Assembly (NCBI GenBank): GCA_903882345.1
Contig: CAIRWO010000161.1
Location: 1 to 25,169, forward strand
DNA length: 25,169 bases
Source of the DNA: Candidatus Omnitrophota bacterium
GTDB taxonomy: Bacteria > Omnitrophota > Gorgyraeia > Gygaellales > Profunditerraquicolaceae
Direction of reading: 5' to 3'
This document shows, in pieces, positions 7,866-15,688 of the stretch. Both the position numbers and the translations under genes were made by a program. Position 1 is the first letter of the stretch; each line of letters opens with the position of its first letter. The notes under the pieces were generated by a model that ran no database searches, was not told the DNA's origin, and was given only the letters and a program-made list of their open reading frames with translations.

Positions 7866-9707
7866 ATGTGCGGAATCGTCGGATACGTTGGAGATAAACA
7901 GGCGCAGCCGATGTTATTAAGCGGCCTCAAACGCCTTGAATACCGCGGTTATGACTCAAGCGGTATGGCTATTATCCTGCCCCAGAAAAACGCCGTATCC
8001 GTCCGTAAATCCCCCGGCAAAATTATCGCGCTGGAAAAAATTCTTAAGAACAAGCCGCTTTCCGGATTTACCGGCATCGCCCATACCCGCTGGGCAACAC
8101 ACGGAGAGCCCAATCAGGCCAACGCCCATCCGCATCTTGACTGCAAAGAAGAGATCGCTTTAGTGCATAACGGCATCATCGAAAATTACGCCAAGCTCAA
8201 ACACGACCTCATCCAAGAAGGCCACAAATTTATCAGCCAGACAGATACCGAGGTAATCGTACATTTAATCGAGAAATTTTACCATAATTCTATACCGCTG
8301 GAGGAAGCAGTAAGAATGGCGTTGGCAAAAGTAGAGGGCAGCTTTGCCATCGGGGTGATTGCCAAAAGAGAGCCCGGTAAATTAGTCGGCGCACGCCTCG
8401 GCAGCCCATTGGTTGTCGGTGTGGGCAAAAACGAAAATTTCCTGGCCTCGGATGTTCCGGCGCTGTTGGATTTTGTGCAAGACGTCGTCTACCTGGGTGA
8501 CGGTGAAATAGCGACTTTAACCAAAGACGTGGTAAAGGTCGCCAAATTAGACGGCGAACCGGTAAAGATAGCTATCAGCCGTATCGTCTGGGATATTTCT
8601 CAGGCGCAGAAAAACGGCTGGCCGCATTTTATGATCAAAGAGATCAATGAACAGCCGAAGATTTTAGAAGGAATTTTAAATCAACGGATTAGAAAAGATA
8701 CATCGGAAATATTTTTTGAACATCTGGATATCCTATCGGCAGAACTGGCGGCAACAGAAAAGATCAATATTGTCGCCTGCGGTACAGCTTATCATGCCGG
8801 TCTTTGCGGCAAATATATTATCGAAGAGTTGTGCAGGATCCCTGTGAGCGTGGATGTCTCCAGCGAATTCCGTTACCGCGATCCTTTAATCGGCCCGGAC
8901 ACCTTGACTATTGCCGTTAGCCAGTCGGGCGAAACCGCAGATACCCTGGCAGCGGTGAGAGAGGCAAGAAAAAAGGGTTCCAAGGTGCTTGCGGTCTGTA
9001 ATGTCCTTGGCTCAAGCCTGGTCAGGGAATCCGACGGAGTCATCTATACGCATGCCGGCCCGGAAATCGGCGTTGCTTCTACTAAAGCGTATACTGCGCA
9101 GGTTGCGATTATGTACCTTCTGGGGCTTTATCTTGCCGGTGTCCGAAAGTCAATCAGCCGGGAGAAAATAGAAACATATATCGAAATTTTTAAAACCTGC
9201 CCGCAGCTGCAGCGGGAAGTCTTGAAACATCAAGAAAGCATCAAGGCGATCGCGCACAAGCATTCGCATTTCGGGTCATTCCTGTTCCTTGGTAGAGGTA
9301 TAAATTATCCCTCGGCGCTGGAGGGCGCGCTAAAACTGAAAGAGATCTCTTATATTCCGGCTGAAGGCTATGCTGCCGGAGAAATGAAGCATGGCCCGAT
9401 CGCGCTGATCGATGAATACCGGGCAGTAGTCTGTATTGCCCCGCAGTCAAAGGTTTATGAAAAGATGGTTTCCAACATCCAGGAGATCCGCAGCCGCCAC
9501 GGCACGATCATTGCCATTGCCACGGAAGGCGACGACAAAATTAAAGACCTGACCCGCGAAGTAATCTATACGCCAAAAATAGACGAGTTGTTTTCTCCGA
9601 TAATTGTTGTGCTTCCCTTGCAGCTGTTGGCCTACCATATCGCGATTAAGCGCGGCTGTGATGTTGACCAGCCGAGAAATTTAGCCAAGTCGGTAACCGT
9701 AGAATAG
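7866..9707 (+). CDS. glmS: Glutamine--fructose-6-phosphate aminotransferase (isomerizing)
   Basis: GlmS converts fructose-6-phosphate and glutamine to glucosamine-6-phosphate, the first step towards UDP-N-acetylglucosamine for peptidoglycan and lipopolysaccharide. It begins MCGIVGYVG, with Cys2 becoming the N-terminal nucleophile of the glutaminase domain, followed by RLEYRGYDSSG and HTRWATHGEPN. Two SIS sugar-isomerase domains follow, with SQSGET at 352-357 in the first and the EMKHGP segment in the second. The C-terminus AKSVTVE contains the conserved Lys (608). At 613 residues it is close to the E. coli protein (609). It has a strong AGGGGG ribosome binding site whose access may be controlled by the leader hairpins. 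rsmI starts two bases after the stop. Confidence 0.98.
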   Translation: MCGIVGYVGDKQAQPMLLSGLKRLEYRGYDSSGMAIILPQKNAVSVRKSPGKIIALEKILKNKPLSGFTGIAHTRWATHGEPNQANAHPHLDCKEEIALVHNGIIENYAKLKHDLIQEGHKFISQTDTEVIVHLIEKFYHNSIPLEEAVRMALAKVEGSFAIGVIAKREPGKLVGARLGSPLVVGVGKNENFLASDVPALLDFVQDVVYLGDGEIATLTKDVVKVAKLDGEPVKIAISRIVWDISQAQKNGWPHFMIKEINEQPKILEGILNQRIRKDTSEIFFEHLDILSAELAATEKINIVACGTAYHAGLCGKYIIEELCRIPVSVDVSSEFRYRDPLIGPDTLTIAVSQSGETADTLAAVREARKKGSKVLAVCNVLGSSLVRESDGVIYTHAGPEIGVASTKAYTAQVAIMYLLGLYLAGVRKSISREKIETYIEIFKTCPQLQREVLKHQESIKAIAHKHSHFGSFLFLGRGINYPSALEGALKLKEISYIPAEGYAAGEMKHGPIALIDEYRAVVCIAPQSKVYEKMVSNIQEIRSRHGTIIAIATEGDDKIKDLTREVIYTPKIDELFSPIIVVLPLQLLAYHIAIKRGCDVDQPRNLAKSVTVE

Positions 9708-9709
9708 CG

Positions 9710-10363
9710 ATGCTTTATATCGTCGCCACACCCATTGGTAATTTAAAAGACATTACTCTGCGCGCTATAGAAATTTTAAAAAGCGTTGACTTAATTGCCT
9801 GCGAGGATACGCGGCATACGAAAATTTTATTATCCTGCTACGGCATCCTGACCCCTACCACAAGTTTTTTCCAGCGGAACAGATTTGTTAAGGCCGGTTA
9901 TTTAATCGGATTGCTTAAAGCAGGCAAGAACATTGCCTTGGTATCCGATGCGGGAATGCCGGGCATACTTGATCCCGGCTATAACCTGATTAATTTAGCC
10001 CTGCAAAATGACATTGAAATTACTGTAGTCCCAGGAGCAGTTGCTTTTATTAATGCCCTGGTTGCTTCCGGCAAACCGGCGCATAAATTTATTTTTGAAG
10101 GGTTCCTGCCTAACCGGCCGATCAGCCGGCGTAACCGCTTAAAAGAGCTTTCCGGATCCAAATATACAATTATTTTTTATGAATCCTGCCACCGTATTTT
10201 GGCTAGCTTGGAAGATATCCAATCCGTGTTTGGCGATAAGGATATTGTTGTGGCCAGGGAGCTTACCAAGAAATTCGAAGAGGTAAAACGCGCTAAGCCG
10301 GCTGAATTAATCCTCCACTTCAAAAAAAGCAAACCCCGCGGCGAATTCGTGGTGATTATTTAA
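9710..10363 (+). CDS. rsmI: 16S rRNA (cytidine-1402 2'-O) methyltransferase RsmI, short form
   Basis: RsmI uses S-adenosylmethionine to methylate the 2'-OH of C1402 in the 16S rRNA decoding centre. It belongs to the tetrapyrrole-methylase-like fold: the start MLYIVATPIGNLKDIT, the CEDTRHT segment and the loop SDAGMPGILDPG are characteristic (the loop usually has Thr where this one has Met). The protein ends in RGEFVVII after 217 residues, while typical RsmI is about 270-290, so the C-terminal helical extension is missing. The catalytic domain itself looks complete, and the stop codon is followed by a possible terminator, so I read it as a natural short form rather than a frameshift. It follows glmS by two bases and is probably the last gene of its transcript. 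Confidence 0.93.
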   Translation: MLYIVATPIGNLKDITLRAIEILKSVDLIACEDTRHTKILLSCYGILTPTTSFFQRNRFVKAGYLIGLLKAGKNIALVSDAGMPGILDPGYNLINLALQNDIEITVVPGAVAFINALVASGKPAHKFIFEGFLPNRPISRRNRLKELSGSKYTIIFYESCHRILASLEDIQSVFGDKDIVVARELTKKFEEVKRAKPAELILHFKKSKPRGEFVVII

Positions 10364-10365
10364 CC

Positions 10366-10391
10366 GCGGAAACCGCTTTCTTGATTTTTTT
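10366..10391 (+). terminator. Possible intrinsic terminator after rsmI
   Basis: A short hairpin GCGG-AAA-CCGC (10366-10376) directly after the rsmI stop is followed by a T-rich run ending in seven Ts. The stem is only 4 bp, so it would be weak, but the position at the end of the dnaN-rsmI block fits. Confidence 0.4.
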
Positions 10392-10399
10392 AAATACCC

Positions 10400-10428
10400 T
10401 TGAAGTCTTCTTACCTATATAGCATACT
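10400..10428 (+). promoter_or_regulatory. Candidate promoter for the large exported protein gene
   Basis: TTGAAG at 10400-10405 and CATACT at 10423-10428 are separated by 17 bases, each matching the sigma-70 consensus at four of six positions. The predicted start point is about 30 bases before the ATG at 10463. No clear Shine-Dalgarno sequence lies before that ATG. Confidence 0.35.
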
Positions 10429-10462
10429 TTATTTAAGCTGATAAACCAAATCCTTAACTAAA

Positions 10463-13400
10463 ATGCCGCATAAAATTAAAAAAATTCTAGCTATTTTTCT
10501 GTGTTTGTGTTTTTTACTTAACCAGACAGGCTTTGCGCAAACCCTAGGCAGCGAGCTCAATCTCTCTGGTTTTTTCCAGGGGCTCTCTCAAAAGGCCAGC
10601 CAGGATAAATTCCGTCCATTACACCTAAGATATCTTTCCTACGATAAGCTGGAAAACAGTTTTGGGCTTCTTGTGGATAAAGGAGACTTTGCAAAGGACC
10701 AAGACTTACAAGCGGAAACTAAAAAACTTATGGATTATTTCTTTGTCGGCCTGGCGCTGCCTAACGATGCCTTTTGGGTAAACCTGCGTCCTGATTCGTC
10801 CCAGGGCATAATTGACAAGGACTTAGAGCAGACAGACATTGGAAAGGTTTTACTTGAAGCAGATGTCCAGCTTAAGAAAGATACCGCGGGCTTCACCTCG
10901 CCCGCTACTAGCGAAGGAAGAATTTATTGGGATGCGTTATATAAGAAAGCCGAAGAGCTGTTCGGCTATGATTCCATTACTATCCCTACTATTACCAGGC
11001 CGTGGATCGTGCCCGGTGAAATTATCATCGGGGAAGCAGAAGACAGTTCCTATATCTATAAGGCAACGCTCAAGGTTTGCCTAGAGCAGGACTATTTAAA
11101 AAATTCTTCTATTTATTCATTCTCTGATCCAAGGTTAAAAGAACTTAACGAATATTCTTCGCAATTAATACGTGAACTGATCATTCCCAAGCTGACCAAA
11201 GAGGTAAATACCGCCAAGAGATATGCTCCGCTAAGACAAGTTTACTACTCGTTGATCCTTAGCCAATGGTTTAAAACAAGTTTTCAGGGGTTGTCTTCGC
11301 AGGGAGCCGCTTCTTACCGCGTAGACTCAAGGAACCTCGCTGGTTTAACTTCTAAAGTTCCCTGGTCAAAAGATACCTACTTTCAAGCCTATCAGGCTTC
11401 TTTTAAGCAAGGCGAATATAATTTAAAAGAACCGCATCAAACTCCCTTTGGCCAAACCATCAGGAGCTATATGAGCGGCGGGATTGGATTCGGTTCAAAC
11501 GGCATGGCTCGGGTTATTGAAACAGGAAGGATCAAGATGCAAAACTTCAGGCAGCCGCCGGTTCCCAAGTCAGCTATCACCGCGTCCTATAAAGATGGGG
11601 CGGTTTTGCTAACAGGGGCAGAGGGCACAGTAAGCAGCCCGGTGGGTGTAAAAATTAAGAACAGCGATGTAGAAGTTGGCGCAAATTTAATCTTAGGCAG
11701 GCATATCGCGGAAGTCAAAGAAGTTATAAACGATAAAAAGTTTTTAGTTGTTGCCAAAGATGAAAAAGGAAATGACTTATTTTTACGCTTCGTTCCCAGC
11801 AACAGCGCTAAATATTTAGAAGTTATGCAATCTCTGAAAAAACTAAAGCTTGCCAATGTCGAACAAGTTGTTTTTGGCCAGCCTGGCAGTTATCAAGGTG
11901 AAAACGGCTGGATAATGGCCACTAAACTTGTCAAAGGTGATTCTTTAAGGGCGTATATTAAGCTTAGGCTGGAAGGAAAACCTTTGGAACAATACCTGCC
12001 TCAGTATTTACAACAAATAATTCAGACAGGGCAGTCTTTGATTAAAATTCATGAACAGCTAAAAGTCCCCCACGATGACTTAGGCAGCGAAAATATAATA
12101 ATTAATGAACAAACCGGCATATTTACTATTGTTGATTTCGAGTATAGCGCAGAAGCAGCTTTGCGAAAGAATAGCGATGTTAACGGGTTGGTTTCATTGC
12201 TTGCTATGGGGTTAATTCAACGCGATGTGCCGAATTTTAAAAAGGGTGGGCCCGCTGTTTGGGTTGATGGCACGAAACTTGTGCCTTTAAGAGAATTCTT
12301 CAGAACTGATACAAGGGGCGTTGACGGGGCGCTAATCAACGTTATCCAGAAGGCGCTGGCTGGCAGGCTGGATTTAAAACAGCTTGTCAAAGAACTGGAC
12401 GATTATCTTAAAAAAATATCCCCAGGTATTTCTTCTGTCAGCTCGCCGGTTGTTAATCGGCCAGGGGATGCAGCTTATCCGTGGCAAAAACTTTATTCTT
12501 TAAAAGAGCTCGAAACTATTTTATCTAATCCTGCAGCAGCTGCTAATAAATATAGATTAGCAGCAAGCATCGCAGCCGTCCCTTATGAAAAAAGAGGAGC
12601 CTTAAGCAGCTACCCGTCATATAAAAATGTAGATTTATTTTCAGGAGAGCTAATGTTGCATTCGCCAGAATATTCTTCCGGCACCACGTTTTCTCGCCTG
12701 CCCAATTCTTCTTATATGCCATGGATGGAATTAGATGATTTTATTACCGAGCACGGAGAATACGAAAGCACTGATTATGGGCCTAAATTAGACAACGTAA
12801 TCAGAACTTCAGGGGACAGGTTTATCGTACACGGCGTAGCTTTAAACAAAGGCGGGATCAAGGGCTTACTGAGCATTATGCTTGAAGGAAGAGTAAGGAA
12901 AGATAGTTCCGACGGCAAGTCTTATTTTGACCGGTTAGACAGCCTATCAATGTTCGGCCCTTATTATGTTGTGGTAGATAAAAACGCTTTAGCAAAAGAC
13001 GGACGGCTGGCGTCCGAAATTAGTTCTAGCGGAGACTTAGAGGCTCGGTATCATAGTTTTTATCTTGTTCCCAAAGACAGGGATAGGGAAATTTTAAACG
13101 CAGGGATCGAAGAAGCCCGGAAAACAAATTTAATTTCTCAGGCTACGGCCGCGCAAATAAAATCAAAGATCAAGACCTATGATGAAATAGAATCTGTTGC
13201 AGGCGGTATTAATAATTCGGCAAGTTCACACGTAGTAAATTCGCTAAATCAGCTTGCCAACATAAAACAATTACCCTATGCCTCGATGCAATTTAATGGC
13301 CGTACGATAGCCACGGTTGTCTCGAATATGCAATACAGCGAGGGGGTATACACTTATTTATCCAAATTGGCGGGGATGTTGGCGTCGCGAAATAAAAATT

Positions 13401-14836
13401 TTCAACAGGTAATATTTTTTATGGACCAGTCAGGAGGCCAACGGCCTCAGCAAATATCAATTGGCAACAGCAATATTGTTTTTGTCCCCTATAAGGATGG
13501 AGAAGACCTAATACGGCTTTTACAGGCAGAAAAACCGGATTTAATTATTACCCACGTTCCTTTCCATGGGTCGGCCATTCAGGCCAGTAGTTTTGCCGCT
13601 CAGCACTCCATACCTTTTATTGCATATGTGCATTTTAGCGATGTGTTTAGCAAAAAAATAGCATGGGATGGCGCTGAAGAAGTTTTGCGAGAGGCCCTAA
13701 CCCAGCAGGAAAAAACCAAGGTTTTGGCGGTAAGCCAAATAGCTAAACGCGAGATTGCAACGGTTGTTCCGGGTGTTGCTACAGAAGTTGTCGGGCCTAT
13801 GGTAGCAACGGATATTTTTGATCCGGCGCTGGTTGAGGTGGGCAAAGATAAACAGTTAAGGAAAGAATATAATATCTCTGAAAATGACGTCGTATTGCTC
13901 TTCCCGAATACTTTTGTGCAGCACAAGAATCCGCGTGACTTGATAGTCGCCGTTAGAGATTTAATAAAAGGCAGTGTTTTTAAAAAGGGCATAAACAATA
14001 TTAAAGTTGTATTCATGGGGGGTGTACCCGATGTGGAGTACTTAGATTCGTTACGAGAATACATAAGGCGTGAAAATATAGACCAGCATTTTATTTTTCT
14101 GCCAAGTCAGCCCCAATCCGAGCTTCGTAATTGGTATTCTGCCTCAGATATCGTCGTTCTGCCTAGCATATCAGAGTCGGTTGGGCTGGTTTTAATAGAG
14201 GCGGGGTTGATGGAAAAGCCGGTTATCGCAGCTAATATTTCCGGAATATCTGAAACCGTAAAACACGGTGAAACCGGTTTGTTATTCGATCTGGCAAAGA
14301 ATAATGCCAAGAGAGCGAAATCGTTATCCGATGCGATCCTTACCCTTTATAATAATCCCGCGCTAAGAGCATCTATGGGCAAGACAGGCAGGGAATTTGC
14401 CCTGAAGCGTTTTAACCCGGATGATTTAATTTTACGGCATGAAGCGGCTTATTTAGCTGCGCTACCCGCCAGCTCACCGGTACTTCCCTATAAGAAAGAC
14501 AAGGGTGGTATTGATTTCCGGGTGCTGCCGATTACTACGCAGCAGGTTAATCCGCGGTTGGTAGTTGGTAATCCTCAGCCGGCCGATTTAAATATGAACC
14601 TGGATACGGAATTGCTGCAGATCCAGGGCATGGTCAGCTCAAACATTATCCCCTCAAACGAGAGAATAAAAGATTATGCGCGCGCCTGCCTCGTGCAAAA
14701 AGGATCGGACGAAGACATTGCTAACGTGCTCTCTTGCATCGCAGGTATTCTCAGATTAGAAGAAGAGCGAGTAGAGGTTACCGACCCGCAGTTAAGGGCA
14801 TTAATCGTATTGCTGGAATCAGCCGAAGCATCATGA
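10463..14836 (+). CDS. Large exported multidomain protein: kinase-like domain plus GT4 glycosyltransferase
   Basis: Residues 1-25 form a signal peptide: KIKK, then a hydrophobic run, with likely cleavage after GFA. Residues 27-390 resemble a region I remember from Omnitrophota proteins, function unknown. Residues about 400-620 look like an aminoglycoside-phosphotransferase/protein-kinase fold, with HDDLGSEN (537-544) matching HxDLxxxN and DFE at 558-560, so catalytic Asp539, Asn544 and metal-binding Asp558 are present. Residues about 665-940 are unrecognised. Residues about 945-1330 are a GT-B glycosyltransferase of the GT4 type with its EX7E motif (Glu1238, Glu1246) in SISESVGLVLIEAG. The tail (1343-1457) begins GGIDFRVLPI. 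SSPV occurs at 391, 660 and 1337, at domain junctions. The donor, acceptor and cell location are unknown; surface glycan modification is a guess. No good ribosome binding site precedes the ATG, but the signal peptide supports this start. Confidence 0.85.
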   Translation: MPHKIKKILAIFLCLCFLLNQTGFAQTLGSELNLSGFFQGLSQKASQDKFRPLHLRYLSYDKLENSFGLLVDKGDFAKDQDLQAETKKLMDYFFVGLALPNDAFWVNLRPDSSQGIIDKDLEQTDIGKVLLEADVQLKKDTAGFTSPATSEGRIYWDALYKKAEELFGYDSITIPTITRPWIVPGEIIIGEAEDSSYIYKATLKVCLEQDYLKNSSIYSFSDPRLKELNEYSSQLIRELIIPKLTKEVNTAKRYAPLRQVYYSLILSQWFKTSFQGLSSQGAASYRVDSRNLAGLTSKVPWSKDTYFQAYQASFKQGEYNLKEPHQTPFGQTIRSYMSGGIGFGSNGMARVIETGRIKMQNFRQPPVPKSAITASYKDGAVLLTGAEGTVSSPVGVKIKNSDVEVGANLILGRHIAEVKEVINDKKFLVVAKDEKGNDLFLRFVPSNSAKYLEVMQSLKKLKLANVEQVVFGQPGSYQGENGWIMATKLVKGDSLRAYIKLRLEGKPLEQYLPQYLQQIIQTGQSLIKIHEQLKVPHDDLGSENIIINEQTGIFTIVDFEYSAEAALRKNSDVNGLVSLLAMGLIQRDVPNFKKGGPAVWVDGTKLVPLREFFRTDTRGVDGALINVIQKALAGRLDLKQLVKELDDYLKKISPGISSVSSPVVNRPGDAAYPWQKLYSLKELETILSNPAAAANKYRLAASIAAVPYEKRGALSSYPSYKNVDLFSGELMLHSPEYSSGTTFSRLPNSSYMPWMELDDFITEHGEYESTDYGPKLDNVIRTSGDRFIVHGVALNKGGIKGLLSIMLEGRVRKDSSDGKSYFDRLDSLSMFGPYYVVVDKNALAKDGRLASEISSSGDLEARYHSFYLVPKDRDREILNAGIEEARKTNLISQATAAQIKSKIKTYDEIESVAGGINNSASSHVVNSLNQLANIKQLPYASMQFNGRTIATVVSNMQYSEGVYTYLSKLAGMLASRNKNFQQVIFFMDQSGGQRPQQISIGNSNIVFVPYKDGEDLIRLLQAEKPDLIITHVPFHGSAIQASSFAAQHSIPFIAYVHFSDVFSKKIAWDGAEEVLREALTQQEKTKVLAVSQIAKREIATVVPGVATEVVGPMVATDIFDPALVEVGKDKQLRKEYNISENDVVLLFPNTFVQHKNPRDLIVAVRDLIKGSVFKKGINNIKVVFMGGVPDVEYLDSLREYIRRENIDQHFIFLPSQPQSELRNWYSASDIVVLPSISESVGLVLIEAGLMEKPVIAANISGISETVKHGETGLLFDLAKNNAKRAKSLSDAILTLYNNPALRASMGKTGREFALKRFNPDDLILRHEAAYLAALPASSPVLPYKKDKGGIDFRVLPITTQQVNPRLVVGNPQPADLNMNLDTELLQIQGMVSSNIIPSNERIKDYARACLVQKGSDEDIANVLSCIAGILRLEEERVEVTDPQLRALIVLLESAEAS

Positions 14837-14838
14837 CA

Positions 14839-14872
14839 AAGGGGCGTTCTTCCCTCCTTATTTTTATCTTTT
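14839..14872 (+). terminator. Weak terminator candidate after the large gene
   Basis: Just past the stop, AAGGGG can pair imperfectly with a CCC/CCTT segment around a loop at about 14845-14851, followed by ATTTTTATCTTTT. The stem is interrupted, so termination is uncertain. Confidence 0.3.
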
Positions 14873-14876
14873 AACC

Positions 14877-14904
14877 TTGACAAAAATAAGCTCAATGGTA
14901 TACT
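14877..14904 (+). promoter_or_regulatory. Strong promoter of the pyr cluster
   Basis: A perfect -35 box TTGACA (14877-14882) and a -10 box TATACT (14899-14904, 5 of 6) are separated by 16 bases. The start point would fall near 14911, just before the structured pyr leader. The 315-base stretch between the large gene and pyrR is fully used by this promoter, the attenuator and two palindromes. Confidence 0.8.
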
Positions 14905-14921
14905 TATAGAAAATAAAGCTA

Positions 14922-14955
14922 ACCTTTAAACCGGCTCTTGAGAAGCTGGCAAGGT
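14922..14955 (+). promoter_or_regulatory. PyrR-binding-type hairpin (anti-antiterminator)
   Basis: ACCTT (14922-14926) pairs with AAGGT (14951-14955); an internal TAAA bulge follows, then CCGGCT (14931-14936) pairs with AGCTGG (14944-14949, one G-U) around the loop CTTGAGA. The layout CCTTTAA, upper stem, GAG-containing loop, AAGG is that of PyrR-binding loops in Bacillus-type pyr leaders. The loop does not match the best-known consensus exactly. CAAGG of its 3' arm (14950-14954) can instead pair with CCTTG (14992-14996) of the terminator, with AAAAAT/ATTTTT (14959-14964, 14972-14977) stacking inside, giving a plausible antiterminator. A pyrR gene follows, which strongly favours this reading. 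Confidence 0.7.
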
Positions 14956-14990
14956 GGGAAAAATGAAGAAGATTTTTAATAATACAGCGA

Positions 14991-15024
14991 CCCTTGGCAA
15001 CAAACAGCCAGGGGTATTTTTTTA
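14991..15024 (+). terminator. Attenuator terminator before pyrR
   Basis: CCCTTGGC (14991-14998) pairs with GCCAGGGG (15007-15014), 8 bp with one G-U, around an 8-base loop, followed by TATTTTTTTA. This is a clear intrinsic terminator inside the pyr leader, 127 bases before pyrR, and would stop transcription when UMP-bound PyrR holds the upstream hairpin. Confidence 0.85.
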
Positions 15025-15028
15025 TTGA

Positions 15029-15070
15029 GGCCACAACTTACGGAGTGGGAACGACGTAAGTTGTTGGGCC
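15029..15070. repeat. Palindrome A between attenuator and pyrR
   Basis: ACAACTTACG (15033-15042) is perfectly complementary to CGTAAGTTGT (15055-15064) around a 12-base loop, with outer GGCC/GGCC extending it across a two-base bulge. It is too far past the terminator to be part of it and has no U-run. It may be a dispersed palindromic element or a leader RNA structure. Confidence 0.7.
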
Positions 15071-15077
15071 GAAATAA

Positions 15078-15131
15078 TCCCGCAGCTGCGAGTAGATTTC
15101 AAAAAAATCTACGTAGCGTTTAGCTGCGGGA
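15078..15131. repeat. Palindrome B, nested, just before pyrR
   Basis: TCCCGCAGCT (15078-15087) pairs perfectly with AGCTGCGGGA (15122-15131). Inside it a second perfect stem, GTAGATTT (15092-15099) with AAATCTAC (15105-15112), encloses a 5-base loop. The outer stem ends about 20 bases before the pyrR ATG. Confidence 0.75.
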
Positions 15132-15151
15132 ATAACCCAGAGAAAGAAATT

Positions 15152-15688
15152 ATGAAAGAAAAAGCGCAGTTGCTGGATAAGGATACGATCAGCCGCAGCC
15201 TGATGCGCATTGCCCATGAAATACTCGAGAAAAACAAGGGCATACAGGATCTCTGCCTTCTGGGCATCAGAAACCGCGGGGCGCACCTGGCAAAACGGCT
15301 GGCCGATTGTATCCAGCAGATCGAGAATGCCTCGCCGCTGGTGGGGATCTTGGATATTACCTTATACCGCGATGACCTCACCTTGATCGCCACGCAGCCG
15401 GTAGTGCATAAAACAGAGATAGATTTTGATATCAGCGGTAAAAACGTGGTGCTGGTAGACGATGTCTTGTATACGGGAAGGACGATCCGGGCTGCCCTGG
15501 ATGCCCTGATTGACTTAGGCCGGCCAAAGACAATTCAGCTGGCAGTGCTGATTGACCGCGGCCACAGGGAGCTGCCGATACGTGCAGACTTTGTCGGTAA
15601 GAATATCCCTACTGCCAAGAACGAGACGGTTGACGTCAGGCTGGAAGAAGTTGACGGTAAAGACGAGGTTGTGATTATCGAGAAATGA
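15152..15688 (+). CDS. pyrR: PyrR, pyr operon attenuation regulator / uracil phosphoribosyltransferase
   Basis: PyrR binds UMP and then the pyr leader RNA, favouring termination, and often has uracil phosphoribosyltransferase activity. The 178 residues closely follow the Bacillus protein (about 180): RIAHEILEKNKG near the start, DITLYRDDL in the middle, the PRPP loop VVLVDDVLYTGRT (99-111), and DRGHRELPIRADFVGKNIPT towards the end, a segment typical of PyrR. It lies directly downstream of the attenuator it presumably controls and so would regulate its own expression. The ribosome binding site (AGAGAAAG) is modest and close to palindrome B. The stop codon overlaps the pyrB start as ATGA. Confidence 0.97.
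   Translation: MKEKAQLLDKDTISRSLMRIAHEILEKNKGIQDLCLLGIRNRGAHLAKRLADCIQQIENASPLVGILDITLYRDDLTLIATQPVVHKTEIDFDISGKNVVLVDDVLYTGRTIRAALDALIDLGRPKTIQLAVLIDRGHRELPIRADFVGKNIPTAKNETVDVRLEEVDGKDEVVIIEK

Noticed and set aside
13600..14064. Reverse-strand open frame of 154 codons inside the glycosyltransferase region
   Set aside because: Antisense shadow of conserved GT4 sequence with no independent signal.
15029..15131. CRISPR-like repeats before pyrR
   Set aside because: Only two different palindromes are present; there are no repeated units with spacers and no cas genes.
14837..15151. A small protein gene in the 315-base gap before pyrR
   Set aside because: No open frame with a ribosome binding site; the space is taken by promoter, attenuator and palindromes.
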